A DNA stretch of 64,000 bases from Coturnix japonica (lineage: Eukaryota; Chordata; Aves; Galliformes; Phasianidae). The position numbers and the translations under genes were made by a program. Positions 1 to 11,200 of the stretch are shown here, one piece after another; within the stretch, counting starts at the first letter, position 1, and each line of letters opens with the position of its first letter. Under the pieces are notes generated by a model, which was given only the letters and a program-made list of their open reading frames with translations, had not been told where the DNA came from and ran no database searches. The DNA lies in NCBI RefSeq assembly GCF_001577835.2, contig NC_029516.1, forward strand, positions 63,510,534 to 63,574,533, given 5' to 3'.

Positions 1-215
1 GGGGCTGTGGAACAGACGACAGGTACATCAGTAGGTCACATCAGGAATACCGCGTGCCGTATCCGTTCCCGTCGGGCTGCCTTCCTCACCTCCAGCGGCG
101 CCTTTACCCGGCGGCGGACGCCCTTCCCTCGTCCCCGGCCCCACCTCTCCCGCGGGGGCCGCCCCGGCCCTGGGGGCTCCCGCTCACCGCCCGCCCGGGG
201 GCTCGGCCCGCCTAC
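1..215 (-). other. SULT4A1: SULT4A1 intron 1 (5' part)
   Basis: Start of intron 1 of SULT4A1, read on the minus strand from the donor at 214-215. It is GC- and CpG-rich from about 60 onward and becomes ordinary sequence toward the window edge. No exon is seen in it. Confidence 0.85.
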
Positions 216-720
216 CTGACTTGGGATACGTGACGATCCAGACGTCGCTGTCCCTCACCGGGAAATTAGCGATCTCCTCCATCTTCCCCCGGCAGAAGGG
301 CGGCAGCCGCACCCCATTGTACTCGAAGTACTTGCTCTCGAACTCCCCAGGAGTGCTGGGAGTCTCGGCCTCGCTCTCCGCCATCCTCTTTCCTGCTGGC
401 CGCGGCGGGCCGAGATGCGGCGGCCCCGGGCGCTCCGGCGGGCCGGCGGGCTGGCGGCAGCGGGCGCGGCAGCCGCGGCCCCGGCACGCCCCCACGCCCA
501 GCGGCGCATGGGCTCCGCGCGCGGTGATGTCATGCGCGGCAGTCGCAGCAGAGCTGTTGAAGGCCGCGGGCGCGCTCTTGTCTGTCCTCCTGGCTGGGGC
601 GCGGCGGCGGCGGTGTACGGAGCTGGGTCTCACAGCCCGTCACAGCGCAGATGAGGTCTGCTCGTGGCTAGGGATGTGGGCTGGCAGGTCGGGTGCTGCT
701 GCTCAGCGCGTGTAAGGCCT
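60..720. promoter_or_regulatory. CpG island at SULT4A1 5' end
   Basis: Dense GC and CpG run over exon 1 and its upstream flank (385-720), with GC-box-like stretches and no clear TATA box near a plausible start. This fits a CpG-island promoter firing leftward into SULT4A1. The exact transcription start cannot be set from sequence alone. Long open frames in it on both strands are GC artefacts. Confidence 0.75.
216..384 (-). CDS. SULT4A1: SULT4A1 coding exon 1 (partial gene)
   Basis: First coding exon of the brain-enriched cytosolic sulfotransferase-like protein SULT4A1. It encodes 56 residues plus one base, from MAESEAETPSTPGEFESKYF to the TYPKS of the PAPS-binding loop. The exon ends G|GTAGGC, so the loop glycine codon is split by intron 1. 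The sequence is nearly identical to mammalian SULT4A1; I see FEYNG where I remember human FEFHG, and VRDSD where I remember VRPSD. The start ATG (complement of 382-384) has A at -3 and G at +4, a strong context. The remaining exons lie left of the window. SULT4A1 is known as an orphan family member with little or no measured sulfotransferase activity. The host gene is on the opposite strand to the three genes that follow, as in mammals. Confidence 0.95.
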
Positions 721-2371
721 CCCGATGCCTGGCAGGAGAGCAGAAAAAGTTCAGTCTCTGCTCAGCTCTCTTTATACTAAAGAAATCGCGTGTGTCGTAG
801 CTCTTTGGTCTGTTGTAGATAAGAGCCAGTAGTTCAACAAGCGCCAGAGAGGTCAGTAAAGAGTTTAGGTTTTGTTTGCCTTTTATTAGCTTCTAATGGC
901 TGCTTCGTTTAATGGTGTATGTTTTGATAGGGATGTTAAGCTGTAATGTTCTTTGAAAGCTTCAGATGCGAAGGGTCTGTAAGAAGCATACAGCTTCTTA
1001 TAGTAAAAACAACAAAGTAGTACAAGAGGATACAGTGAAATGGATCACCCTCTGTGTAAGACTGGATAGAGCTTGGAAAAGGAGATTTTAGAAAAATAAT
1101 GAAATGTGTCATTAATATTTTGTCAAGGGAAAAGATTTTAAGATCAGAAAGAAGTATTTAACCCTGGGGACAGATTGGCTGTTCCCATGCTGTTTAGATA
1201 CATCTGTGTTTTCTGGTCTGTGCCTACGGAAAGTGCTCTTCTTGAATTCCTGTATAATGGTAACTCAGTCTCCCAGTTCTTCAGTTCTGGCCTCTAGAAC
1301 GGTGGAAGTATTTACAAGGCTACGTGAAGAGAAATTTCTCCTTATAATTTAAGTGCAAGATTGATGCAAAACATGTATTTCTGGTGCAATCCTGATCAAC
1401 ACAGCCCGAATGCAAGGGTTTCTACTTCTCCAACGCGTTCATAAGTGATCCTTGACAGAGCCAGTTGCTCAGGGTCCCAGGTTGCAGAAGACCAATGTTA
1501 CGTTTAGAAGCAATGCAAGTCACCTGGTGTTCCACCTAGGGCAGGTTCTTACAATATACCATATTTCACAAATATAAGGTGCTTATGAGGTGATAATATG
1601 CAGAGTTTCAAATTTATCAGACTTAGATCATAGACTTCATGCACAATCTTTATTCCGAGCACTATGCTTCCCAGCAGGCCACATAGGAGAATGTATAGAC
1701 AAGATGAGTTTGTCTTACTGTCAGTCTAATCAGTGTGAGGAAGCATGTGATCGCTTTCTGATGAGTCATATGCATCAAGCTTGAAGTGAGGGCAGGGATG
1801 TAAAAGGCCTGTAAGTAAAAACAATCAGCACGCTGTGGTATCACCTCATAAGTACAAATGCATGAGGCGCACAAATAAAAAAATTTAAGTGAGTCAAAGC
1901 AAAGTTCACATGAGAAGATGATCAGGAAACAAGTTAATACTGTGGATTAATTGCTTTGGTTTTCTGAAAGATCAGAATTACAGTTTTGTGAACCACATCC
2001 CCACCTCTCCCCAGATTACGTAATGATAATTATACCATGTAAGAGAATATGGGAATATCATGAATATGCAAACTAGCTATGCTCTGAGTACTTCTCTAGA
2101 GGGCTACAGATTGCTTTTGCGATCTGCAGATTTCCATCTCCATTTTATCTGCCCAGGAGTTTTAACTTGGTGCTATTTTTGACACAGTTTTTATTCAAAA
2201 GAGTGCTATTGGTAGATAAGGCACAACTTTGTCTGGGACTGAACCATAAGCAAAAACAATTTTCTACTTAATTTGTTCTAGGTTTCAGTGGAAACCTTCA
2301 TAGAAGCCATGTGGCCTGGTAGGCACAGTGCTAGGACTTAAGCTATCTAAACTCCTTTGCAAATTCTTAAT
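721..2371. other. Intergenic, nothing recognised
   Basis: AT-rich unique-looking sequence upstream of SULT4A1. I see no exon, RNA gene or clear repeat in it. Short open frames here have no recognisable protein similarity. Confidence 0.6.
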
Positions 2372-4163
2372 CAGGCATGTCAGGCCCATAGGCCTCATGT
2401 AGCCCAGAACACCTCACAGTGCAGCTCACTCCCTGCCTTATACCATCACAGCAGCGCTGCTCTCGGTATGCACCCATTGATCTGCAACAGTCAAACCATC
2501 AGTGTGATTGGTACTGTCTGGATTGGAACCAGGGGAAAGGGTGGGCACAGAGTAGTGCTGTCTTTTCCTCTGGTGCCATATGCACAAACTCAGTCACAGT
2601 GAACCCCTGTGCAAACTACATGTGGCATGCACTTGTGACACTTGTTGAGAACAATGCAGTGATTGCCAGTGCTAGTATTTCAACCTACCTCATGGCATCT
2701 CAGAAGAAATCAGAACCCAGAAAAAGTCGTTATGAAGGAAGAGTGTTCAACAAAAAATGGGCAGATGAGTACTTTTTTTCTTCTTTTTTTATTTCTTGTC
2801 AAGACAAATAATATGGCACTATGCTTAGTTTATGGGGACGCAATGTAATTTTTCAAAGATTACAATTTGAAAAGACATCTGCAAAAATATGCTGCTAAAT
2901 TTGATGCATGTTGAGGAATGCTTTCTAAAGACAAAACAGTGGAACTGACAAGTTTATCATCTCAACAAAATTGTTTTTAAGAAGTTGAAACTCAGACGGA
3001 CTCTGTAATTAAAGCTAGTTAAGTGGTAGCAAATCTGACTGCGAAAATAAATCAAAACCATTTACTCTGGAGAGTTTAGAAAGCTATGTTTGGAAAGTGT
3101 GACAGATACAATATGTATGTCCTAATATCTGATATAGCTACTGATAGTACTCCAGTGATGGTCAGTTAAAAAGAGGAACTTATGAAATTGATAGAAGAAG
3201 ATGCAGTTGCCACCAGCAACTCATATTTGATGAAATATCACTGCATCATACATCCAAGAAAAGTTATATAAAATAGATATTGCCATGCACATTGTTACAA
3301 ATCATTGTAACAGGCTGCCCAAGGAGGTTGTGGATGCCCCATCCCTGGAGGCATTCATGTCCAGGCTGGATGTGGCTCTGGGCAGCCTGCTCTGGTGGTT
3401 GGTGACCCTGCACGTAGCAAGGGGGTTGAAACTGGATGATCATTGTGGTCTTTTTCAACCCAGGCCATTCCATGATTCTATGATTACCAGCACTGAGAAT
3501 TGCATAAACTCCAATCCATTGAATCATCACCAGTTAGAGCAGTTCCTTAAAAGTATAGATGCTCACTGTGACAACGTCATTTACTTTTCTGAAGGAAGGT
3601 GGATAAGTCAGAGTAAAATTCTAAAAAGATCTTATGATTTCCGATATGAAAGTAAGTTGTTTGTGGAATCAAAAGGAAGATTTGTGCCAGAACTTGAAGA
3701 TGAAAAATGGTTCATGGTATTAGCATTTTTGGTGAATTTGACTGCTCATTTAAATGAGTTAAACATGTGTCTTCAAGGTGAAAATCAACTTATCTGTGCT
3801 ATGTTTCAAACCATAGCAGTGTTTGAAATGAAATTTAAATTATAGCAAACTCAAGTTATGGCAAATAATTTCATGCATTTTGATGTGTTGGCTAAACACA
3901 GTCCTGTGAACAGTGAAAAATATGCAGCCTTGCTTTCAGTTTTGATAAAGGAATTTGAGAATAGGTTTCCAGATTTCATTCGCCCATTTTTTGGTATTTC
4001 TTGGTTTTCAGATAATATATTAGCTGCGCATTTTCAAATGGAATGTATAGAGTTGCAATCAGACATTACCTTCAAAGAACATTTTGATTATGTCTCTTTA
4101 CCAGAGAGTGGCTCAGCCTACCAGACCTACCAGACAGCAGCTCAGCCTTGCATTTACAACTAA
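2372..4163 (+). mobile_element. Decayed hAT (Charlie/ZBED-like) transposase element
   Basis: Fossil DNA transposon coding region of the hAT group that also gave rise to ZBED5, SCAND3 and the GTF2IRD2 tail. A candidate 5' terminus CAGGCATGTCAGGCCC begins at 2372, like the ends of such elements. The likely start is ATG 2693, and the product contains FNKKWADEYFF. A BED finger follows at about 2820-2900 (CLVY..YNLKRH..KYAAKFDA), with the second Cys changed to Tyr and a stop inside. Next come LSSQQN (about 2960), ATDSTPVMV and LMKYHCIIH (about 3220-3255). After a CR1 insertion, 3487-3845 is open and shows NHHQLEQFLKSID, YFSEGRW, LAFLVNLTAHLNELN and LQGENQLI. A second open stretch at 3858-4163 covers the next part of the C-terminal half. 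Several stops, frame changes and an internal deletion make it non-functional. The 3' terminal repeat was not found, so the right edge is a minimum. Confidence 0.85.
3297..3486 (+). repeat. CR1 LINE 3' fragment nested in hAT element
   Basis: A CR1 tail: AACAGGCTGCCCAAGGAGG, GTGGATGCCCC, GGGGGTTGAAACTGGATGATC and the terminal ATGATTCTATGATT. Transposase similarity stops just before it (CIIHPRK) and resumes just after it (NHHQLEQFLK), so the CR1 inserted into an already present hAT copy. The frame 3285-3845 that joins both is accidental. Confidence 0.92.
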
Positions 4164-7100
4164 TTAACTGGATGTGTGGATTTAAAAGCTTGAAATGATA
4201 TCGGACAAGGAACTCTGCTCTGTACCTACCCTTTAGGCATTTCTGTAAAGCCACTGATGAGTGTCTTAGCAACTAGAGCTTTGTAAATCGGGCCTCTAGA
4301 CTTGAAAGCTAAAAAGGTGCATTAAAGGGAATTAGCTGCTCCTGCTATGGAGTCATTTTCACAGTGAGGATATAGATATCAATAAGAGGTCATAGAAGTG
4401 AGGGGAGCTGCTCACCTGGACTTCCCAGGAGTGTCCAGAGTTACTCTAGTCACCAAAGCAGGTGTTGATCATGGTTTAGACTTCTTATGCCAGAAAGCAG
4501 TAAATATGTCATCTTCCACAATCTCTTATGTGAATGCAGAGATGTACAGAACAGTCTTCTCTACGAGCTACTTACAAACACTGCCTTAAACCAACATGGA
4601 AAACAAAATGGATATGCACAGCAGTGAGTCAGCTTTCTGCTTCATTTATTAATGAATCTGTGGGAGAGGAAAGGGCAAAAGGAATGGATTAGATTGATGG
4701 GAAGGCATTAAAAATAGATAAACAGACCTCTGCTACTGAGGTGAACATGTGAAGATGACAGGGGAAGGAACAGGATGACCAGAGAAAGATAGTGTGAAGG
4801 TAGTGTGTGTATGAAGAATAGAATTGTTTAACAGGTAGAGATAGAAGGATCTGAATGCTGCAATGAATGTGCCAAGTGCTTTCAAGTCTGGCTGAAGGCA
4901 TTGGATGGCACTCAGTCTGTTGTAGTTAGGAGCATTAAAGGTCTCAAAAATAAGACAAACTGAGAATGATAGAAAATGAAAGACTACACAAGGGGCCTGA
5001 AAGTAACAGATTTATGTAGTAATGTAATCTCAAAATAAGCTAGTCTAATGTTGACTAGCACTTAAAATGCCAAGGTTGAACTGCATGTAACCTGAATTAT
5101 GTAATCCTTGTTATCAAGAACTTGGCTAATTACACACTAAAAATTACCATGGGCATCATTACTTTATTACAGTGAGTTAAAGACATTAAAATTTGAAAAC
5201 TTAAGTGGAAACTGATAGCAGTTATGTCCTGGAACGTCTGATGAAGCATTCTGTGTGGCACATAAATACTTCAGTAGTTATTTACTATTTCAGAGCAGAT
5301 TTTTCAAGTTAATTGATGAATAGTTGTTATTGGTCTAATTCCTAAGAGTCCCTTTGTCATGTTACTGTTTTGTTTCTCTACTTTATATACTGTGAGTATG
5401 TGAACACTAACTATGACAGTAGTAATAATTCTCAAAAGCATTCCTGGAGTGGTTTTGTAAGTTAAATCAACTGATCCTCAAAACACACCTCAGGACGTGT
5501 GATGTGAACCTCTATCTTAGACACTGAGCAGTTGGCCAGAATTGTTCTCTTCAGTATTCCTGCTTCTTCTTTTTAACTTCTGGGGCAAACCTGGGCTAAG
5601 AAGCAGCCGCATTCCATGCAAGACACTAAATAGCAACAACACAATTCTGTTACATAGACAGCCTGTTTGTGGTGCAGTAGAAAACTGAATGTAACTTTTA
5701 CAGACTACAATCAAAGAAAAATCTTCCTTTCTTCTCTTTGCTTGGATCCTTTGGGCAGGTTGGGTCTGATGCGTGTTACCTGTGAACTTTAGATATAACA
5801 ATGTTTCCATTCAAGACTACCCTCAGCTGAACATCTTGCATTATGAAAAAGAAACACCATGTATGATTTAATCATACAATTTAACTTACTTACTTCTTTC
5901 TTATCCATAGAGGAAGCTTTTATTTTATTTTATTTTATTTTATTATTATTTTTTTGGTTGCCTAAGGCAAAATTCTGTCACTGCAGCTGTGTCCTTGTTA
6001 CTCATTTGATTCATATGTGTGTGGTAGATACAGAGGAATTGTAAGACTCTTTTTCATTCCTCATCTCTAATTATAGACAGTCCAGGATGACAGATTCTAT
6101 AGAGCTAAATGTAAAGGAGACCTACCAACTTCTGCTGCAGCTAGTCTGAGGAAAAGAGGCTGCTAGACTCGAACAGAAAACTCAGCAGTAGGAGAACAAT
6201 GGTTGGAAAGAACTTGAAGATGCAGAAGGAAGTGTGATGACAGATGCCTTGAGGAAGGTAGTTACTCAGAGCATCAAGATGTCATTCCTGCGGCTCACGC
6301 TAGAGAGCACAAGTTGTAAGTGTGGACTGTTAGCTTGCTGCCTGGTGAATGAAGGGCAAAGTAAATCTCCCTCTCAATTATTCCAGATGTTTGTGCTGTA
6401 GAAAGCACATACTGCTTAAAAAGGGAGATTTTCTCATACAGTTGTTTGAACTATACTTCTTATCTGTGTAAATAACAGCAGACAGAACAGCTGTTAGCAC
6501 TCAGTAAATTATGTGCTACACTTTTCCCACGCCTTGCTAAGGCTTATTGTGTGAGTGGCAGCAGCCACTTTATGATATCTCTCTAATACCATCTGTTGTC
6601 TTGTGCAGAGTGCACTCCCCAAAGGCCTGTGTGGAGCAGGAAGGAGAAGATGGGATGTCTCTTCTTTCCTATCTCAAAGAATCTGTTCCCCAGTGAGCAG
6701 ATTAAGATGTGAGCAATGTCTGCACGAGTGCCTGCATGGATTATTTAAGGCATGGAGAACCGATGAATGACTACACAAATCTGACAGCCATGACTGGTCC
6801 TGTGACATTGCCACTACTAATTCCTAGTGGCCAGATATATGTAATGGAAATTAACAAACCGTGCTATTAGTGTACACGTTGTATGACAGGCTTCAACACC
6901 ACTCTGCCCTGCAAATTCTGAAGTGATACACAAGTGGAAGAGCTTGGCTGAATATCTTCCAGTGGCACTGTTTGAATCAGTGGTAGCTTTTGGAAATGAA
7001 ACAGCTCATCTTTCAGTTGCTGAAACCACCAAAGTTGTCAGTTGCAAAGTTCAGAGATTTGCTTGCAGGCCATCTTCAGCTACATCCTGATCTAGTACTT

Positions 7101-8090
7101 ACAGACAGCAATACAGGTCTTCAGACAAACAGGCACGAGGACTACAGCAGAGTATTGGCTGGCATGCTGGTGGTTTCATGATAATACTGGATGTATCATC
7201 AGTTGCGTCAGGAAGTCACCAGTGAATAGTTCGGATGTCATGTGTCTTCTGCAAATGGTTGCAGTCATTTCCGGTAGGTGGATCTGTAATGAGGGTAGAG
7301 GTCACAGTGTTTCAAGAGCATGTCGTATGTCCAGGTATAATTCAATAACCTGACTGGTTATGAATATATATATATGAATATATATGAATATATATATTCA
7401 TATATATATGAATATATATGAATATATATATATATATATATTTTTTTTTTTTTAACACTGTGCATTATACCTTCAGTAGCAAGCCTACCTGCTAAATATG
7501 ACTTGAAGCCTTTGAAATATAGCAACCTGATATTATTCCTAACTACCTTTGTTACTGTTGTTTAGGTGATGACACCTAAACCTACTACACTAAGCCTAAG
7601 AAAAAAATCTGGTTTTCTTGCAGATGAACCTTAATGTTTAAACCAAAGGAATCTGAATGAAGGTCTTGCTAAACAAGGTGCAAAACACATGTGAACGATT
7701 CAAATCCCTATTATCCATCTTCTTGGACTGTAGCCCAGTCATTAGGTTGTGCACTGTGTAATATACATCCTATGGATGCCATGGACTAGAAAATTCTTGT
7801 GGCCAGGAGGAAGAAAAGCTTCAAGAGTGTCTCCCAGGAGTCTCTGGCTAGTTTCTTTTGGTCCTGGACAAGCAGAATTCTGGGGACCTTGTTTGATTAG
7901 TAACCTAATTCTCAGCAGGCTAGGAATTAGTTCACAGCTCTAGAACTCTGCAAGTAATACTTCTTATCATGTTATTTTTTTAGTTCTATTCTTAAAAAAT
8001 CGTGATAGAGTTCCTCAAGCTGAATGTCTTGAATTTTACTGAGAGCGTTCTAATGAATGTAACTGAGACATTCTATGCTTAGCTGCAGAT
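4164..8090. other. Intergenic, mostly unrecognised
   Basis: AT-rich sequence with simple repeats: a (TTTTA)n run at about 5921-5952 and an AT palindromic array at 7363-7452. The rest shows no exon, RNA gene or repeat family I can name. The 3' end of the hAT element may lie in the first few hundred bases. Confidence 0.55.
7363..7452. repeat. (AT)n array with GAATATAT palindromes and T tract
   Basis: Alternating TATA tracts broken by GAA/TTC units, including the perfect palindrome GAATATATATATTC, followed by a T run. This is a microsatellite able to form hairpins or a cruciform. Confidence 0.9.
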
Positions 8091-8283
8091 ATTCTATCAC
8101 ACAATAGGGGTTGAAAGGGACCCCTCAAGACCATCGCAGGTAAAGCAGGTTCCCTGCAGCAGGTTGCGCAGGTATATGTCCAGACAGGTCTTGAATATCT
8201 CAGGGAAGAAGACTCCATACCACTCTGGGTACCCTGTTCCAGTGCTCCATCACTCTCGCAGTAAAGAAGATTCTCTTCTCAAA
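8091..8283 (-). repeat. CR1 LINE 3' fragment, inverted
   Basis: Reverse-complement CR1 tail. It starts ATTCTATCACACAATAGGGG and continues through TTGAAAGGGACCCCTCAAGA, CCTGTTCCAGTGCTCCATCA and GTAAAGAAGATTCTC. Truncated at its 5' end like most bird CR1 copies. Confidence 0.9.
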
Positions 8284-11200
8284 ATATTAAATAGCAGATA
8301 GATAGAAATCAGGTCAAATTCAGCCATCACTGAATCTTTCTCACTACACTGAAATGGCTAGTAAAGGTGATTTCATTGAATGTGTAGGAAAAATTAACAT
8401 GCCTAAAAACACTAGGTACACTTACCAAGCATAAACTGCATTGCTTTTCACCTCTCCTATCACAGGGATGAAGCAGTACTGGATTTAAACATGTATTTTA
8501 AGGCTTTGTCTTTAAAAAAGGATACCTCGACCTAAGTAATAAGTGCAAAGAGAAAGCAAACAGAAGTTTAGCTATAATAGTCTGTTTTCCTCACCAGTTC
8601 TAGGTACTACATGACCTAACTCTTTTAACATTTGTTCTAACTACTCTTTAATTATACTGTTGCATTTGCAAAAGCCAGGCACATGTTCAATGGGGCTATC
8701 AGAGCATCTTGATGCAATCATTTATTAAGAAATTCAGCTTAATGGATTTTGAACATCTGACCTTAAAGGGAGTATTCCTTCTTGTGCAACAAACAATTCA
8801 TTTTTAGTTCTCTTGCTCCTGTTTGTTTTTTTTTTCTCACGTGCCTAAACCAGCATCGCATTTCATCCTGTTACATGCAGATGAAACAAGAAAAAAATAA
8901 TAAAAAATTTAAAAATTGGCGTAATAGATATATCTTTGGATTAGATAAACCAGAGCTCCCATTGCTTATATATGTGTCTTTTAGCTACTGAGGTTTTAAA
9001 CCAAGCTTTCAGGCTAAGGCTGCATTAATCTGTGCTGTACTTGCTTTCTAGATTATTAGAGTTATAGGAAAAGCTGTAGAATTAGACAGTGATGGTTACT
9101 GGAATGCTTCCTACATATTCACTTGTAAATATTGTACTATCATTCTCTTTTTTTGGAAGTACCAACAAAGGTCTGCATATGATTCCTTGTGCCTTGCAAG
9201 TAATGGTTGATTGGTTAGATCTTAGATCTGCTTTTTCGTTCCCCTTCTGCAAAGGAATCTAACAGTCAGAATAAGAAAAATACTGATTTCCTGTGTGTGT
9301 AATAAATACAGAAAACATTCTGTGACACTTCGAATCCTGAAAATGTGGCTGGATCTTATGACCTGCAGCAAGAATGCTTTATTACTATATGTATTGAACT
9401 TGCAGATTCATGCATACTTGATGTATGCTTCAACTTGTGAAAACGACTGTTCTCTGTTCTGTCATCTCTTTCCTGCTATTTTTGTTGTAAGGGTCACTTA
9501 AGAATTATAGGTCACTGAGTCTTTCTTTACACGGCACTCTTTTCTATTTGAAAACTGAAAATTTGACAAACTTGGTTGCATTGTCAATCTTTGCAGTGTT
9601 CTGAGAATCAAATTCATCTTGCTGTTCCTGGAAACTGCAAGCTAGGGTTGACACAGGAAAATTTTTAAGCAAAAGATAAAATCTATAAATAGAATTAGGA
9701 TGGTCACTTAAATTCAATTAAAGCAGCTGTTTTGTGTGCCTTATACTTAACCATTCGTATTCTGAAGTAATGACAGCACGTGTCCCAGATCCCAATAAGA
9801 TCAGCTTATGAAGCAGCAGTTTTCAGACATCCGTTTCACCATACTTTCTCTTGAACAGCTACTTCCCTGTGCCCTCCCTTTACCCAACCTCAGCTGTTCA
9901 TTCTTGCTTTTTTTTTTTTTTTTTTTTCTTCTATACCAGCTTCTTGGTGGTGTTATTTTGATCTACTTCTGGACAGGTTAAGCTGCAATCTTCTGTAAGT
10001 GTGGAGTTTACTGGGAAGCAGAAATAAAAGGTGCAAGGATGTTGATAGTAAGTGCTTCAATGAGAATTATTTTCAATTTGGGAATCAGGCTTGTTGATAG
10101 AATGTCAGTGAACTGATCATTTATACAGAACGTGAGTTTTTCTTTACAAAAAAACCAGAAATATATATGTATTAGGAATAATGCACCATAGAAGTAATTC
10201 CTATTGGTACTGCAGGGCCTAGAGCATGTGCATTACTGACAACCATAGTACAAGAAAACAAACAGAAAATCTTGGAAGAAGTGAAAGTAATCTCACATGA
10301 TTTTGTGTTCTCAGAAAATTAGATGTTTTTGTAGTCTAATATTGAGTTGATACCACATGGTGACTGTGTTTGCAATACTGAACAGGTTTTCTTAAGTTCA
10401 TTTTGTGAATGCATAAGTAGTCACCCACTTGGGTTTGGTTTTTTTTTGGCATTTTTAAAGGTGATGGAATCTGGCCACCTAGCTGCAACTAGAAATCACA
10501 GGGGGATCCAGGAGCAGTTTACTTTCACCTTTTCCTTAGTTGTTTCTTAGCTGAATCTGAAGTGTGCACACATTCTTCAGAATGAAGAATATATTAATGC
10601 TTCGTTTGGAAGACATGGTGTATTTTGAGGATAGGTTTGGTTTGCTTTGACTACTCACGAAAGAAAAAAGAATAATGGTGGTTGATTAAGAAGAGAACTG
10701 AAGTTCTGGGTTCACTAAAGAGAACAATGGATAATAAGGGAGGGAATAGATACCTTCACTCAGTGGACAAATCACAAGAGCTCACAAGATAAGGAGCTGT
10801 GGGAATACTTCTTTTTGTTATTGATTTGATTTTGAGAGGTTTTTTAAGATCTTGGGCTGACAGCCAATAGTGAATGAACTGCTTGAGGAACTTGGAATGT
10901 ACACTAGGCAAGATGTACATAATAGGTCTCCCACATGTGACCTTCTTGAATTGGACCTTCTTGTGCTTTATCAGTGAGGGATTAAAAGCTGGACAGTCAA
11001 GAGCTTCCAGTAGAACTTTCCCATTAAAGTATGAGGTAAACAAACCAGCATACACTTTCTGTGAGACATAGCATTTGGAACATAAATTATATATGAAATT
11101 GTGTTTTTTTGAAATGAACAGTGACTTGTAGCTAGTTTGAAATGGTCTTTAGACTTCTTCTTGATCGCCTGATTTAAATGCACAAATGTGGCTTGTCTTT

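Noticed and set aside
3285-3845. 186-codon open frame as a host gene
   Set aside because: It joins a CR1 tail to part of a decayed hAT transposase; the fusion is accidental.
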